A stretch of 26,689 bases of DNA, taken from Bacteroidales bacterium (GTDB taxonomy: Bacteria; Bacteroidota; Bacteroidia; Bacteroidales; UBA932). The notes beneath the pieces are model-generated. The model was not told the DNA's origin, did no database searches, and saw only the letters and a list, made by a program, of their open reading frames with translations. A program made the translations under genes and the position numbers. The stretch spans positions 1 through 26,689 of the forward strand of contig JAEDEB010000029.1 in the NCBI GenBank assembly GCA_016293535.1. The letters run 5' to 3'. Below, one piece after another: positions 7,886 to 15,387 of the stretch. Every line of letters begins with the position of its first letter. The first letter of the stretch is position 1.

Positions 7886-9238
7886 ATGTCAAACAACATC
7901 CATTTGAAAAAAGGCCTCAACATCCCCATCTCGGGTGCTGCGGAGCTTCTTGCCAAGAAGGTGCTCGTTCCTGACACAGTCGCCGTCAAACCCGAAGATT
8001 TCCGCGGCCTCAAGGCCAAGCTGGCAGTCAAGGAAGGCGACCGCGTGCTTGCAGGATCACCCGTACTGGTAAACAAGGAGTGCACTGACATAGTCTTCAC
8101 CTCGCCGGTAAGCGGCACGGTGACGGAAGTGGTCAGGGGCGAAAAGAGAAAGTTGCTTGAAGTCCGCATCAAGGCGGACAGGGCCACTGAGTATGTAGAC
8201 TTCGGACGACAGGACGTGGAGTCCCTCGACGCCGAGGCGGTAAAGTCACTTCTGATGAAGAGCGGCCTCTGGGCCTGCATCATCGAGCGTCCTTACGGCG
8301 TGGTGGCTCATCCTGAAGTTGCACCGAAGGCTATCTTCGTTTCCGCCTTCTCCACCGCGCCTCTGGCAGCGGACGTCGAGTTTGCGCTCAAGGGCGAGAA
8401 GGCCAATCTCCAGACGGCGATCGACGCCCTCTGCAAGATAGCTCCGGTCCACATGTCCTTCAACAGCGAAAAATCCGCATTCTACGGACTCGAGAACATT
8501 GACAAGCACATCGTGACCGGGCCTCACCCGGCCGGCAACGTCGGCGTTCAGATCCACCACGTATGCCCTATCCGCAAGGGCCAGACCGTATGGACCCTTA
8601 CGATGCACGAGCTCGCAGCGATAGGAAGGTTCTTCAACACAGGAAGATACGATGTCAGCAGAAAGATTGCGGTATGCGGTCCCCAGGCCCTCTACCCTTG
8701 CTACATCCAGGCTGTTCCCGGCATCAGCGTAAAGGACCTCAAGGAGTTCTACGGAACTACCGCAGACCAGACCCGCTTCGTCAGCGGCGACTGCCTCAGC
8801 GGACGCAACATCGGTTCCGAAGGTTTCCTCGGTTTCCACGACAACCAGCTGACCCTCCTCAGGGAAGGCAATGAATACGAGGCGTTCGGATGGGCAAAAC
8901 CATTCCGCTTCAACCAGTTCAGTTCATCCCACAGCTATTTCCACTGGATTTTCAACTGGCTCTGCCCGAAGAAGTACGACCTCGACACCAACCTCCACGG
9001 AGGCGAGCGCGCGTTCGTGGTATCGGACGTCTACGGAAAGGTGTTCCCTATGAACCTCTTCCCTGTTTTCCTCACCAAGGCCTGCATAACGAAGAACATA
9101 GATGCAATGGAAAGATACGGCATCTATGAAGTACTGCCGGAAGACCTCGCCCTCTGCGAGTACGTGGATCCTTCCAAGATCGACATCCAGCAGCACATCT
9201 CCGACGGTATAGACCTGATGCTCAAAGAAATGGCTTAA
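7886..9238 (+). CDS. nqrA: Na+-translocating NADH:quinone oxidoreductase subunit A
   Basis: A 450-residue protein starting at MSNNIHLKKGLNIPISGAAE. The frame is open a further 117 codons upstream, but that part is antisense to the helicase gene, and the length from this ATG matches the usual 445-450 residues. The N-terminal 'GLNIPISG' and 'VKEGDRVLAGSPVL' hammerhead/barrel-like segments and the conserved 'VTGPHPAGNVGVQIHHVCPI' region are typical of NqrA. NqrA is the peripheral cytoplasmic subunit without a covalent flavin and contributes to quinone binding. It is the first gene of nqrABCDEF, 12 bases ahead of nqrB. The complex oxidises NADH, reduces menaquinone and exports Na+, giving anaerobic Bacteroidales a sodium-motive force. 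Confidence 0.96.
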   Translation: MSNNIHLKKGLNIPISGAAELLAKKVLVPDTVAVKPEDFRGLKAKLAVKEGDRVLAGSPVLVNKECTDIVFTSPVSGTVTEVVRGEKRKLLEVRIKADRATEYVDFGRQDVESLDAEAVKSLLMKSGLWACIIERPYGVVAHPEVAPKAIFVSAFSTAPLAADVEFALKGEKANLQTAIDALCKIAPVHMSFNSEKSAFYGLENIDKHIVTGPHPAGNVGVQIHHVCPIRKGQTVWTLTMHELAAIGRFFNTGRYDVSRKIAVCGPQALYPCYIQAVPGISVKDLKEFYGTTADQTRFVSGDCLSGRNIGSEGFLGFHDNQLTLLREGNEYEAFGWAKPFRFNQFSSSHSYFHWIFNWLCPKKYDLDTNLHGGERAFVVSDVYGKVFPMNLFPVFLTKACITKNIDAMERYGIYEVLPEDLALCEYVDPSKIDIQQHISDGIDLMLKEMA

Positions 9239-9250
9239 AGACGAAGAATC

Positions 9251-10432
9251 ATGAACGTAAGAAACATCATAGACAGGATCAAGCCTACCTTTGAGAAAGG
9301 CGGCAAGCTTGCATTCCTCCACTCCACATTCGACGCCTTCGAGACATTCATGTTCGTCCCTGCGACCACCACAAAGAGGGGCGCTCATGTAAGGGACTGC
9401 GTCGATATCAAGCGAGTGATGATAATAATGGTGCTCGCCCTCATTCCGGCCTTCCTCTTCGGAACCTGGAACATCGGCTACCAGCACAACATCGCATTCG
9501 GTCTCGGATGGGGCTTCTGGCAGACTTTCGGCTACGGCCTCGTCAAGATCATTCCTCTCTACCTCGTAACCTATCTCGTCGGACTGGGAATAGAGTTCAC
9601 CTCGGCCCAGCTCCGCGGACACGAAGTCAACGAGGGCTATCTCGTAACCGGATTCATACTTCCGCTGATTGTCCCTGTGGACGTTCCTCTGTGGATGCTC
9701 GCAATCGCAACCGCCTTCGCAGTCATCATCGGCAAGGAAGTGTTCGGTGGCACCGGTATGAACATATGGAACCCAGCGCTCATCGCGCGCGCATTCCTCT
9801 TCTTCTCGTACCCGAGCAAGATGTCCGGCGACTCCGTTTGGGTAGGCGGCGTTTCAAGGTTCACCGAAACCGGCAACGCATGGGCCAGCGCAGGACATGG
9901 ACTCGTCGACGGATTCTCCGGAGCGACCCCTCTTGCCAACGCATCGATGAGCGGACTTGCGGAGCACGGCTACAGCGCACTCAACATGTTCCTCGGAACC
10001 GTTCCGGGTTCGGTTGGCGAAACGTCTGTCATCGCCATACTCCTTGGCGCAGTTCTCCTTCTCCTCACCGGAGTTGCAAGCTGGAAGATAATGCTCTCCT
10101 CCGTTGCCGGCGGCCTTCTCGTGGGCTGGCTCGGATTCATCGGCGGAGCTACCGACATCCCTTGCTGGTACCATCTCATCATGGGCGGATTCCTCTTCGG
10201 TACCGTTTTCATGGCGACTGACCCTGTAACCTCCTGCCAGACAGAGTGCGGAAAGTGGATCTACGGTTTCCTCGTAGGAGCTCTTGCCGTTGTCGTACGT
10301 CTGTTCAACCCTGGTTACGCCGAGGGAATGATGCTCGCAATACTTCTCGGAAACACCTTCGCACCTCTGATCGACCACTGCGTGATATCGGCATCCATCA
10401 GAAGGAACGCAAGGAAAGGCAGAACCGCTTAA
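9251..10432 (+). CDS. nqrB: Na+-translocating NADH:quinone oxidoreductase subunit B
   Basis: A 393-residue integral membrane subunit with about ten hydrophobic segments. It carries the flavinylation motif DGFSGATPLA; Thr226 (codon 9926-9928) is the residue expected to carry FMN through a phosphoester bond added by ApbE. NqrB forms part of the Na+ channel and the electron path between the FMN of NqrC and riboflavin/quinone. The conserved 'GGTGMNIWNPALIARAFLFF' stretch is also present. It is separated from nqrC by 13 bases. No apbE gene is visible in this window, so the transferase must be encoded elsewhere. Confidence 0.97.
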   Translation: MNVRNIIDRIKPTFEKGGKLAFLHSTFDAFETFMFVPATTTKRGAHVRDCVDIKRVMIIMVLALIPAFLFGTWNIGYQHNIAFGLGWGFWQTFGYGLVKIIPLYLVTYLVGLGIEFTSAQLRGHEVNEGYLVTGFILPLIVPVDVPLWMLAIATAFAVIIGKEVFGGTGMNIWNPALIARAFLFFSYPSKMSGDSVWVGGVSRFTETGNAWASAGHGLVDGFSGATPLANASMSGLAEHGYSALNMFLGTVPGSVGETSVIAILLGAVLLLLTGVASWKIMLSSVAGGLLVGWLGFIGGATDIPCWYHLIMGGFLFGTVFMATDPVTSCQTECGKWIYGFLVGALAVVVRLFNPGYAEGMMLAILLGNTFAPLIDHCVISASIRRNARKGRTA

Positions 10433-10445
10433 ACATATATAAGGT

Positions 10446-11342
10446 ATGAATACGAACAACAATGTATATACAGTGATCTACACGACGGTAGTCTGTGTAC
10501 TGGTCGCAGCGGTCCTCGCTTTCGTCTCACAGTCCCTCAAGCCCCGTCAGGAGGCCAACGAGAAGGCTGAGACCATCTCCCAGATCCTTGCAGCCGCACA
10601 GTTCGACTGCGCACAGATGAGCAATGACGAAATCATCGCCTTCTACAAGGAGAACATCGCTTCATCAAAGCTCGTCGATGCCGAGGGCAAGACAACTGAC
10701 GAACTCGACATGGCTTCTGCCGAGGTTTACTCGGTATCCGATCTCAAGAAGCAGAACTACAACATCAAGGACGGGTCCAAGCTCGCTGACGCGACCCTCC
10801 CGGTATATGTCTTCAACAACGGCATTACGGTAATTCCGGTATACGGAGCCGGCCTGTGGGGACCTGTATGGGGTTATGTGGCCTTCGAATCCGATCTCGA
10901 AACCATAAAGGGTGCATATTTCGACCACTCCGGTGAGACTCCGGGACTTGGAGGCAAGATCAAGGACGATCCAGCCTTCCGCGAGGCATTCGCCGGCAAG
11001 AAGGCAATCTTCGGAGAGGGCAATCCTTTCAACATCGTAAAGGGCGGAGCTCCTGCAGAAATGGAGAACGGCATCGATGCCATCACCGGCGCGACAATGA
11101 CATCCAAGGGTGTCGAGGACGCCATCAACGTATGGTTCGAGGCTTACAGGCCTTATCTGCTCGCGGGCGCCCAGGCCGAAGCCATTGAGGCTGAGGAAGC
11201 TGCAGAATGTACCGAAGCCATCGAGGCTGAGGAAGCTGCAGAATGTACCGAAGCCATCGAGGCTGAGGAAGCCGCAGAAAGTACCGAAGCCATCGAGGCT
11301 GAGGCTGCAGAAGAGTCTAACGGTTCAAACAAGGAGGAATAA
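10446..11342 (+). CDS. nqrC: Na+-translocating NADH:quinone oxidoreductase subunit C with acidic repeat tail
   Basis: A 298-residue subunit with one N-terminal membrane anchor (about residues 8-28) and a soluble FMN-binding domain on the outer face of the inner membrane. The flavinylation motif DAITGATMTS places the FMN-bearing threonine at residue 217. The conserved 'GLWGPVWGYVA' and 'HSGETPGLGGKI' stretches are present. After the normal end of the family domain near residue 243 there is an extra tail of about 55 residues made of a 12-residue unit (EAIEAEEAAECT) repeated three times plus a partial fourth copy, then 'SNGSNKEE'. The tail is very acidic and lies in frame; most NqrC proteins lack it. 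Its last codons hold a strong Shine-Dalgarno sequence for nqrD, three bases away. Confidence 0.96.
   Translation: MNTNNNVYTVIYTTVVCVLVAAVLAFVSQSLKPRQEANEKAETISQILAAAQFDCAQMSNDEIIAFYKENIASSKLVDAEGKTTDELDMASAEVYSVSDLKKQNYNIKDGSKLADATLPVYVFNNGITVIPVYGAGLWGPVWGYVAFESDLETIKGAYFDHSGETPGLGGKIKDDPAFREAFAGKKAIFGEGNPFNIVKGGAPAEMENGIDAITGATMTSKGVEDAINVWFEAYRPYLLAGAQAEAIEAEEAAECTEAIEAEEAAECTEAIEAEEAAESTEAIEAEAAEESNGSNKEE
11178..11315 (+). repeat. 36-base tandem repeat within nqrC
   Basis: Units begin at 11178, 11214 and 11250, each 36 bases (gaagccatcgaggctgagga...), with a partial fourth copy at 11286-11315. The first two units differ by one base, which implies recent expansion; the third has a few changes. 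Because the unit is a multiple of three, a change of copy number keeps the frame. Confidence 0.92.
11331..11337 (+). promoter_or_regulatory. Strong Shine-Dalgarno sequence of nqrD
   Basis: AAGGAGG lies 8 bases before the ATG of nqrD (11346) and overlaps the last sense codons of nqrC. Such a canonical site is unusual for Bacteroidota, where most genes, including nqrA, nqrB, nqrC and nqrE here, lack one. Confidence 0.7.
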
Positions 11343-11345
11343 GCC

Positions 11346-11954
11346 ATGGACGCAAAAATGAAAGAAACAATTCTCAATCCGCTGTTCAAGGGCAACCCTA
11401 TATCAGTCCTTGTACTCGGTATCTGCTCTTCCCTCGCAGTAACGGTAGAGCTCAAGGGCGCGCTCGTGATGGCTCTCTCGGTAACCATAGTCACCGGTCT
11501 TTCCAGCCTTGTCTGCTCGCTCATCAGGAAATCCATTCCAAACCGTGTGCGCATCATCATCCAGCTCGTGGTCGTAGCGCTTATGGTAATCCTCGTGGAC
11601 CAGTTCCTCAAGGCATTCGCCTATACCATCGACAAGCAGCTGAGCGTCTACATCGGTCTTATCATCACCAACTGTATCGTGATGGGACGTATTGAGGCTT
11701 TCGCCCTCGGCAACAAGCCTATTCCTTCCCTCGTCGACGGTCTGATGAACGGTCTGGGATACGGAATGATACTCGTAATCGTGGCATTCTTCCGCGAGCT
11801 CCTCGGCAGCGGCACAATCCTGGGCTTCGATGTGCTCAACCGCTTCGGATATGTGAACAACGGTCTCGTAATCCTGCCTCCTATGGCTCTGATCATCCTC
11901 GGATGCATCATCTGGGTACAGAGGGCAATACAGAAGGACCTTCAGGAAAAATAA
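11346..11954 (+). CDS. nqrD: Na+-translocating NADH:quinone oxidoreductase subunit D
   Basis: A 202-residue integral membrane protein with about six hydrophobic helices, the standard size for NqrD. The conserved 'NPLFKGNPISVLVLGICSSLAV' style N-terminus and the 'ITNCIVMGRIEAFAL' segment identify it. The latter contains the cysteine that, with one from NqrE, coordinates the intramembrane iron centre of the complex. NqrD and NqrE are homologous and insert in opposite orientation to form the Na+-conducting core. It starts three bases after nqrC and is followed by nqrE after 15-18 bases. Confidence 0.97.
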   Translation: MDAKMKETILNPLFKGNPISVLVLGICSSLAVTVELKGALVMALSVTIVTGLSSLVCSLIRKSIPNRVRIIIQLVVVALMVILVDQFLKAFAYTIDKQLSVYIGLIITNCIVMGRIEAFALGNKPIPSLVDGLMNGLGYGMILVIVAFFRELLGSGTILGFDVLNRFGYVNNGLVILPPMALIILGCIIWVQRAIQKDLQEK

Positions 11955-11972
11955 CATCAAACTCGAATCGTG

Positions 11973-12587
11973 ATGGAATATATAAGCTTATTCGTAAAGT
12001 CAATCTTCGTTGACAATATGATCTTTGCATACTTCCTCGGTATGTGCTCATACCTGGCAGTATCAAAGAACGTGAAGACAGCCAATGGTTTGGGTATTGC
12101 TGTTATCTTCGTGCTTCTCGTAACTCTCCCAATCAACTATCTCCTCAACAAGTACGTGCTCGCACCGGGAGCTCTCTCCTGGCTCGGCGCCGACTTCGCA
12201 GGCGTGGACCTGAGCTTCCTCAGCTACATCGTCTTCATCGCAGTCATAGCCGCAATCGTACAGATAGTCGAGATGGTCGTCGAGAAGATTTCTCCTTCGC
12301 TCTACTCTTCACTGGGAATCTTCCTTCCGCTGATTGCCGTGAACTGCGCCATCCTCGGAGGCTCGCTCTTCATGCAGCAGAGGGATTTCGTGAACGTCGG
12401 TGAATCCGCCGTATATGCACTCGGCTCCGGCATCGGCTGGTACCTCGCAATCGTAGGTCTTGCCGCAATCCGCGAGAAACTCGCATACAGCAACGTTCCT
12501 GCCCCTCTCAAGGGTCTGGGTATCACCTTCTTCACAGTAGGCCTCATGGGTATGGCATTCATGGCCTTTATGGGTATTTCACTTTAA
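11973..12587 (+). CDS. nqrE: Na+-translocating NADH:quinone oxidoreductase subunit E
   Basis: A membrane subunit of 204 residues from the ATG at 11973; a GTG three bases earlier (11970) would add one residue. Six hydrophobic helices are visible. The N-terminal 'SIFVDNMIFAYFLGMCSYLAVS' and the 'LIAVNCAILGGSLF' segment are hallmarks. Each holds a cysteine of the NqrD/NqrE type, thought to ligate the intramembrane iron centre between NADH-derived electrons and NqrC. There is no clear Shine-Dalgarno sequence. nqrF follows after 15 bases. Confidence 0.97.
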   Translation: MEYISLFVKSIFVDNMIFAYFLGMCSYLAVSKNVKTANGLGIAVIFVLLVTLPINYLLNKYVLAPGALSWLGADFAGVDLSFLSYIVFIAVIAAIVQIVEMVVEKISPSLYSSLGIFLPLIAVNCAILGGSLFMQQRDFVNVGESAVYALGSGIGWYLAIVGLAAIREKLAYSNVPAPLKGLGITFFTVGLMGMAFMAFMGISL

Positions 12588-12590
12588 AGC

Positions 12591-12595
12591 GGAGG
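12591..12595 (+). promoter_or_regulatory. Shine-Dalgarno sequence of nqrF
   Basis: GGAGG lies 7 bases before the ATG at 12603. With the nqrD site it is one of two clear ribosome-binding sites in the operon. Confidence 0.6.
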
Positions 12596-12602
12596 ACAGG
12601 AT

Positions 12603-13877
12603 ATGACAAAAACAATCATTGCAGCAATGGCCATAATGGTCGTTGTCATTCTTTGCCTCGTAGCGCTCCTGCTTGTCATCAAGGCAAGGCTGACCCCGAA
12701 GGGCAAAGTGAAAATCACTATCAACGGCGGCAAGAAGACCGTCGACGTAACACCGGGTTCATCCCTTCTGAACACTCTCGCAGAGGAGAAGATCTATCTT
12801 CCATCAGCCTGCGGCGGAAAGGGCAACTGCGGACAGTGCAAGTGCCAGGTTCTTTCCGGAGGCGGAGAGATCCTTCCTACCGAGGTCGGCTTCTTCAACC
12901 GCAAGCAGATACAGGACCACTGGAGACTCGGTTGCCAGGTCAAGGTCAAGGAAAACCTCGAGATTGCCATTCCGGATTCGGCTCTCAGCGTAAAGAAGCT
13001 CGAGTGTGAAGTCATCAGCAACAAGAACGTCGCTACCTTCATCAAGGAGTTCACCGTCAAGCTGCCTGAGGGCGAGCACATCGACTTCAAGTCCGGAGAG
13101 TACATCCAGATTGACATACCTCAGTACGAGCTCGACTTCAACACCATCGACGTCGAGGACGAATACAAGGCAGACTGGAACAAGTTCGGTTTCTTCAACC
13201 TCCACGCCTCCAACCCGGCCCCTACCGTCCGCGCATACTCGATGGCCTCTTACCCTGGCGAGAAGGGCATCATCAAGCTCAACGTCCGCATCGCGACCCC
13301 TCCGTTCGACAGGTCAGTTCCGCGTGAGCTCGGTCCTAAGCTTCTCCCTGTAAATCCGGGCATTGGCTCGTCCTACGTGTTTACCCGCAAGCCGGGCGAC
13401 AAGGTGACCATCAGCGGTCCGTTCGGAGACTTCCTCCTTCCGAAGAACGATCCGGACAGCCAGGAATACATCTTTGTCGGCGGCGGCGCCGGCATGGCTC
13501 CTCTGCGCAGCCACATCATGGAACTCTTCAAGACCCTCAAGACCAGCAAGCCAGTACACTTCTTCTACGGAGCACGCGCGCTTGTGGAGGCATTCTACCT
13601 CGAGGACTTCGCAGAAATCGAGCGTGAGTTCCCTAACTTCCACTTCCACCTTGCCCTCGACCGTCCTGACCCTGCAGCAGATGCAGCAGGCGTGAAGTAC
13701 ACTGCAGGCTTCGTACACAACGTGATGTACGAGACCTACCTCAAGGACCACGAGGCTCCGGAGGATATCAAGTTCTTCATGTGCGGTCCTCCTATGATGA
13801 CCAAGTGCGTCGTAGACCTGCTTGACAGCCTCGGAGTTGCACCTGAGAACATACTCTTCGACAACTTCGGCGCATAG
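12603..13877 (+). CDS. nqrF: Na+-translocating NADH:quinone oxidoreductase subunit F (NADH dehydrogenase)
   Basis: A 424-residue electron-input subunit. An N-terminal membrane anchor (about residues 4-27) is followed by a plant-type 2Fe-2S domain with ligands Cys70, Cys76, Cys79 and Cys111. Next is a ferredoxin-reductase-like FAD domain with the 'RAYSMASYP' flavin motif, and then the NADH-binding domain with 'VGGGAGMAPLRSH' and 'FFMCGPPMMTKCV'. It oxidises NADH in the cytoplasm and passes electrons through FAD and the iron-sulfur cluster to the membrane subunits. It is the last gene of the operon and is followed directly by a terminator hairpin. Confidence 0.98.
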   Translation: MTKTIIAAMAIMVVVILCLVALLLVIKARLTPKGKVKITINGGKKTVDVTPGSSLLNTLAEEKIYLPSACGGKGNCGQCKCQVLSGGGEILPTEVGFFNRKQIQDHWRLGCQVKVKENLEIAIPDSALSVKKLECEVISNKNVATFIKEFTVKLPEGEHIDFKSGEYIQIDIPQYELDFNTIDVEDEYKADWNKFGFFNLHASNPAPTVRAYSMASYPGEKGIIKLNVRIATPPFDRSVPRELGPKLLPVNPGIGSSYVFTRKPGDKVTISGPFGDFLLPKNDPDSQEYIFVGGGAGMAPLRSHIMELFKTLKTSKPVHFFYGARALVEAFYLEDFAEIEREFPNFHFHLALDRPDPAADAAGVKYTAGFVHNVMYETYLKDHEAPEDIKFFMCGPPMMTKCVVDLLDSLGVAPENILFDNFGA

Positions 13878-13893
13878 CAGGCGTCGCTCACAG

Positions 13894-13931
13894 AAAAAGC
13901 CGACTGAAATTCTCTTTCAGCCGGCTTTTTT
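13894..13931. terminator. Hairpin terminator after nqrF, probably bidirectional
   Basis: A 16-base stem (aaaaagccgactgaaa against tttcagccggcttttt) with one A-C mismatch and a short loop. It has T-runs at the end on the plus strand and, because the stem begins with A5, also on the minus strand. It separates convergent nqrF and the PspC gene and can serve both. Confidence 0.88.
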
Positions 13932-13946
13932 CGTGAGTGGTCGCAA

Positions 13947-14150
13947 TTACTGCTGAATAAAGACGTCAGGACGCACAGGAATCACGATTGCCGCGATAAG
14001 ATAAGCGAGAAAACCTGCTCCCGCGCAGAACAGGGCGATTACCCAGGCGAGACGGATAATGGTCACATCGATGTCGAAATACTCTGCAAGACCGGAGCAT
14101 ACTCCCGCTATCATCTTGCCTTCCTTGATTCTATAAAGTTTCTTTGCCAT
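13947..14150 (-). CDS. PspC-domain small membrane protein
   Basis: A 67-residue protein whose whole length is a PspC domain: 'KLYRIKEGKMIAGVCSGLAEYFDID' followed by 'IIRLAWVIALFCAGAGFLAYLIAAIVIP', giving one or two membrane segments in the inner membrane. In Proteobacteria PspC is a regulator and effector of the phage-shock envelope response. In Bacteroidota stand-alone PspC proteins are common and poorly studied. It is the last gene of a three-gene operon with an ECF sigma factor and a four-TM protein, 22 bases downstream of the latter, which suggests a link with envelope stress. Confidence 0.9.
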   Translation of the reverse strand: MAKKLYRIKEGKMIAGVCSGLAEYFDIDVTIIRLAWVIALFCAGAGFLAYLIAAIVIPVRPDVFIQQ

Positions 14151-14172
14151 AATATGTTGAATATAATGAATA

Positions 14173-14751
14173 TCAGCGTTCTATCTCTTTGATAATCTCA
14201 TCGCATCGCGAGATGACTTTTCTGTCAAGCCTCAGACCTGCCAGAGCCCCGATCAGCCCTCCAATGACAACAGGGATGAGAGTCAGGAGCAGTTCACGGG
14301 TTTCGAAACGGAAAGACAGTTCAACAGCAATCCATATAAACCACACTGCCAAGAGGCAGAAGCCTATGCGCATCCAATAGCGGTAGCGCTTGCGGAGCAG
14401 TTTGACGCTCGTAGCAAAGGCCAGCAGGTCATCTCCTGGCGTCGGTGCGTTTACCCTGCTGTGGAAGAACCAGTTGAAGAAAAGGGCTGTCAGCATAAGT
14501 ATTTCCGTACTGATGATGAAAGCCCAGGACATCTCCATCACGGGATTGTAGTGGAAGGCAAAGGGCGCTGACACAATTACGAACACCGCACAGGCCGAGG
14601 ATATCCAGCCGACCGAATGTATGTCCTTTACCTTTGCCTTGAAGGTAGCGTTGAGAAGCCTGTCGTTGATTATCTCCTGATCTGAGAGCTTTTCCTTCAG
14701 AACCGCATAATCATCGCGAAGTTGTTCCAGTATCTTGTCGTTGCTGTCCAT
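14173..14751 (-). CDS. Four-TM membrane protein of an ECF sigma operon
   Basis: 192 residues, family not named with certainty. The N-terminal 45 residues are charged and probably coiled-coil ('ILEQLRDDYAVLKEKLSDQE'). Two hydrophobic segments follow (about residues 49-67 and 72-92), then a charged loop ('LLRKRYRYW'), two more hydrophobic segments (about 130-145 and 155-170) and a charged cytoplasmic tail. Similar proteins sit beside ECF sigma genes in Bacteroidales genomes as far as I recall. It lies 12 bases after the sigma gene, the place where anti-sigma factors are normally encoded. A role in binding the sigma factor through its N-terminal helix is a guess; no zinc-finger anti-sigma motif is present. 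Confidence 0.8.
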   Translation of the reverse strand: MDSNDKILEQLRDDYAVLKEKLSDQEIINDRLLNATFKAKVKDIHSVGWISSACAVFVIVSAPFAFHYNPVMEMSWAFIISTEILMLTALFFNWFFHSRVNAPTPGDDLLAFATSVKLLRKRYRYWMRIGFCLLAVWFIWIAVELSFRFETRELLLTLIPVVIGGLIGALAGLRLDRKVISRCDEIIKEIER

Positions 14752-14763
14752 AGGAATTTTTGT

Positions 14764-15246
14764 TTATTCGTTTGACATTGCCATCAGCTGCTGACGTATG
14801 CGGACGAGCTTGACGGATACGTTCTTCGCAGAGATTCCGACTATCTGTCCTATCTCCTCGTAGCTGAGGGCCTCAAGCCAGAGCAGCACTATGCTCCTGT
14901 CGACAAGGCCCAGTCTGTTGATCCTCGAATAGAGCTGCTTTACCTGAAGCGCCTTCTCGTCGGTATCCTCGAAAGGATCGATATCCACTGAAAGCGGAAC
15001 CTTTTCCCCACGGCGTTTCTTCTTGCGGTCATCGCTGATGCAGGCATTCAGGGCAATGCGCCACAACCAGGTTCTGACCGAAGCTTCGCCCCTGTAGCTG
15101 TCGAATCCGTTCCAAATCTTTATAAGGATATCCTGATAAAGGTCTGCAACCTCATCCTTGTCTTTGGAGAACATATAGCACACGGAGTAGATTTCGTTCT
15201 TGAAATCCTTTATCAGGCGCGTGAACTCCTTTTCCTTGTCTGTCAT
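14764..15246 (-). CDS. RNA polymerase sigma factor, ECF subfamily
   Basis: A 160-residue sigma-70-family protein with only regions 2 and 4. Region 2 is visible as 'DLYQDILIKIWNGFDSYRG' and 'VRTWLWRIALNACISDDRKK'. Region 4 contains the helix-turn-helix 'LSYEEIGQIVGISAKNVSVK'. Such factors direct RNA polymerase to stress or surface-function promoters and often drive their own operon. It is the first gene of an operon with the four-TM and PspC genes. Its promoter must lie in 15247-15303, since a terminator closes the preceding operon just upstream. A TAgtgTTTG (15292-15284, minus) lies there but has one base too many for the usual -7 box. Confidence 0.94.
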   Translation of the reverse strand: MTDKEKEFTRLIKDFKNEIYSVCYMFSKDKDEVADLYQDILIKIWNGFDSYRGEASVRTWLWRIALNACISDDRKKKRRGEKVPLSVDIDPFEDTDEKALQVKQLYSRINRLGLVDRSIVLLWLEALSYEEIGQIVGISAKNVSVKLVRIRQQLMAMSNE

Positions 15247-15303
15247 AAAACCGTCTATCTAAGCATTAGACTCACGAGCGCGTCAAACACTACAAATTTT
15301 GGC

Positions 15304-15341
15304 AAAAAAAATCGGGAACGGAAGCACTTTCCGTTCCCGAT
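15304..15341 (-). terminator. Rho-independent terminator of the DUF3575/DUF6562 surface operon
   Basis: A perfect 13-base stem (atcgggaacggaa at 15311-15323, ttccgttcccgat at 15329-15341) with a 5-base loop. On the minus strand it is followed by seven T residues (15310-15304). It lies about 47 bases after the stop codon of the 1025-residue gene and ends that transcript. Confidence 0.93.
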
Positions 15342-15387
15342 GATAAAAAATTGATGTCGCTTGCGAAACTTAATCCTGCGTCGGAAA

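Noticed and set aside
11178..11315. Repeat array considered as a CRISPR-like array
   Set aside because: The units are directly adjacent without spacers and keep the nqrC reading frame.
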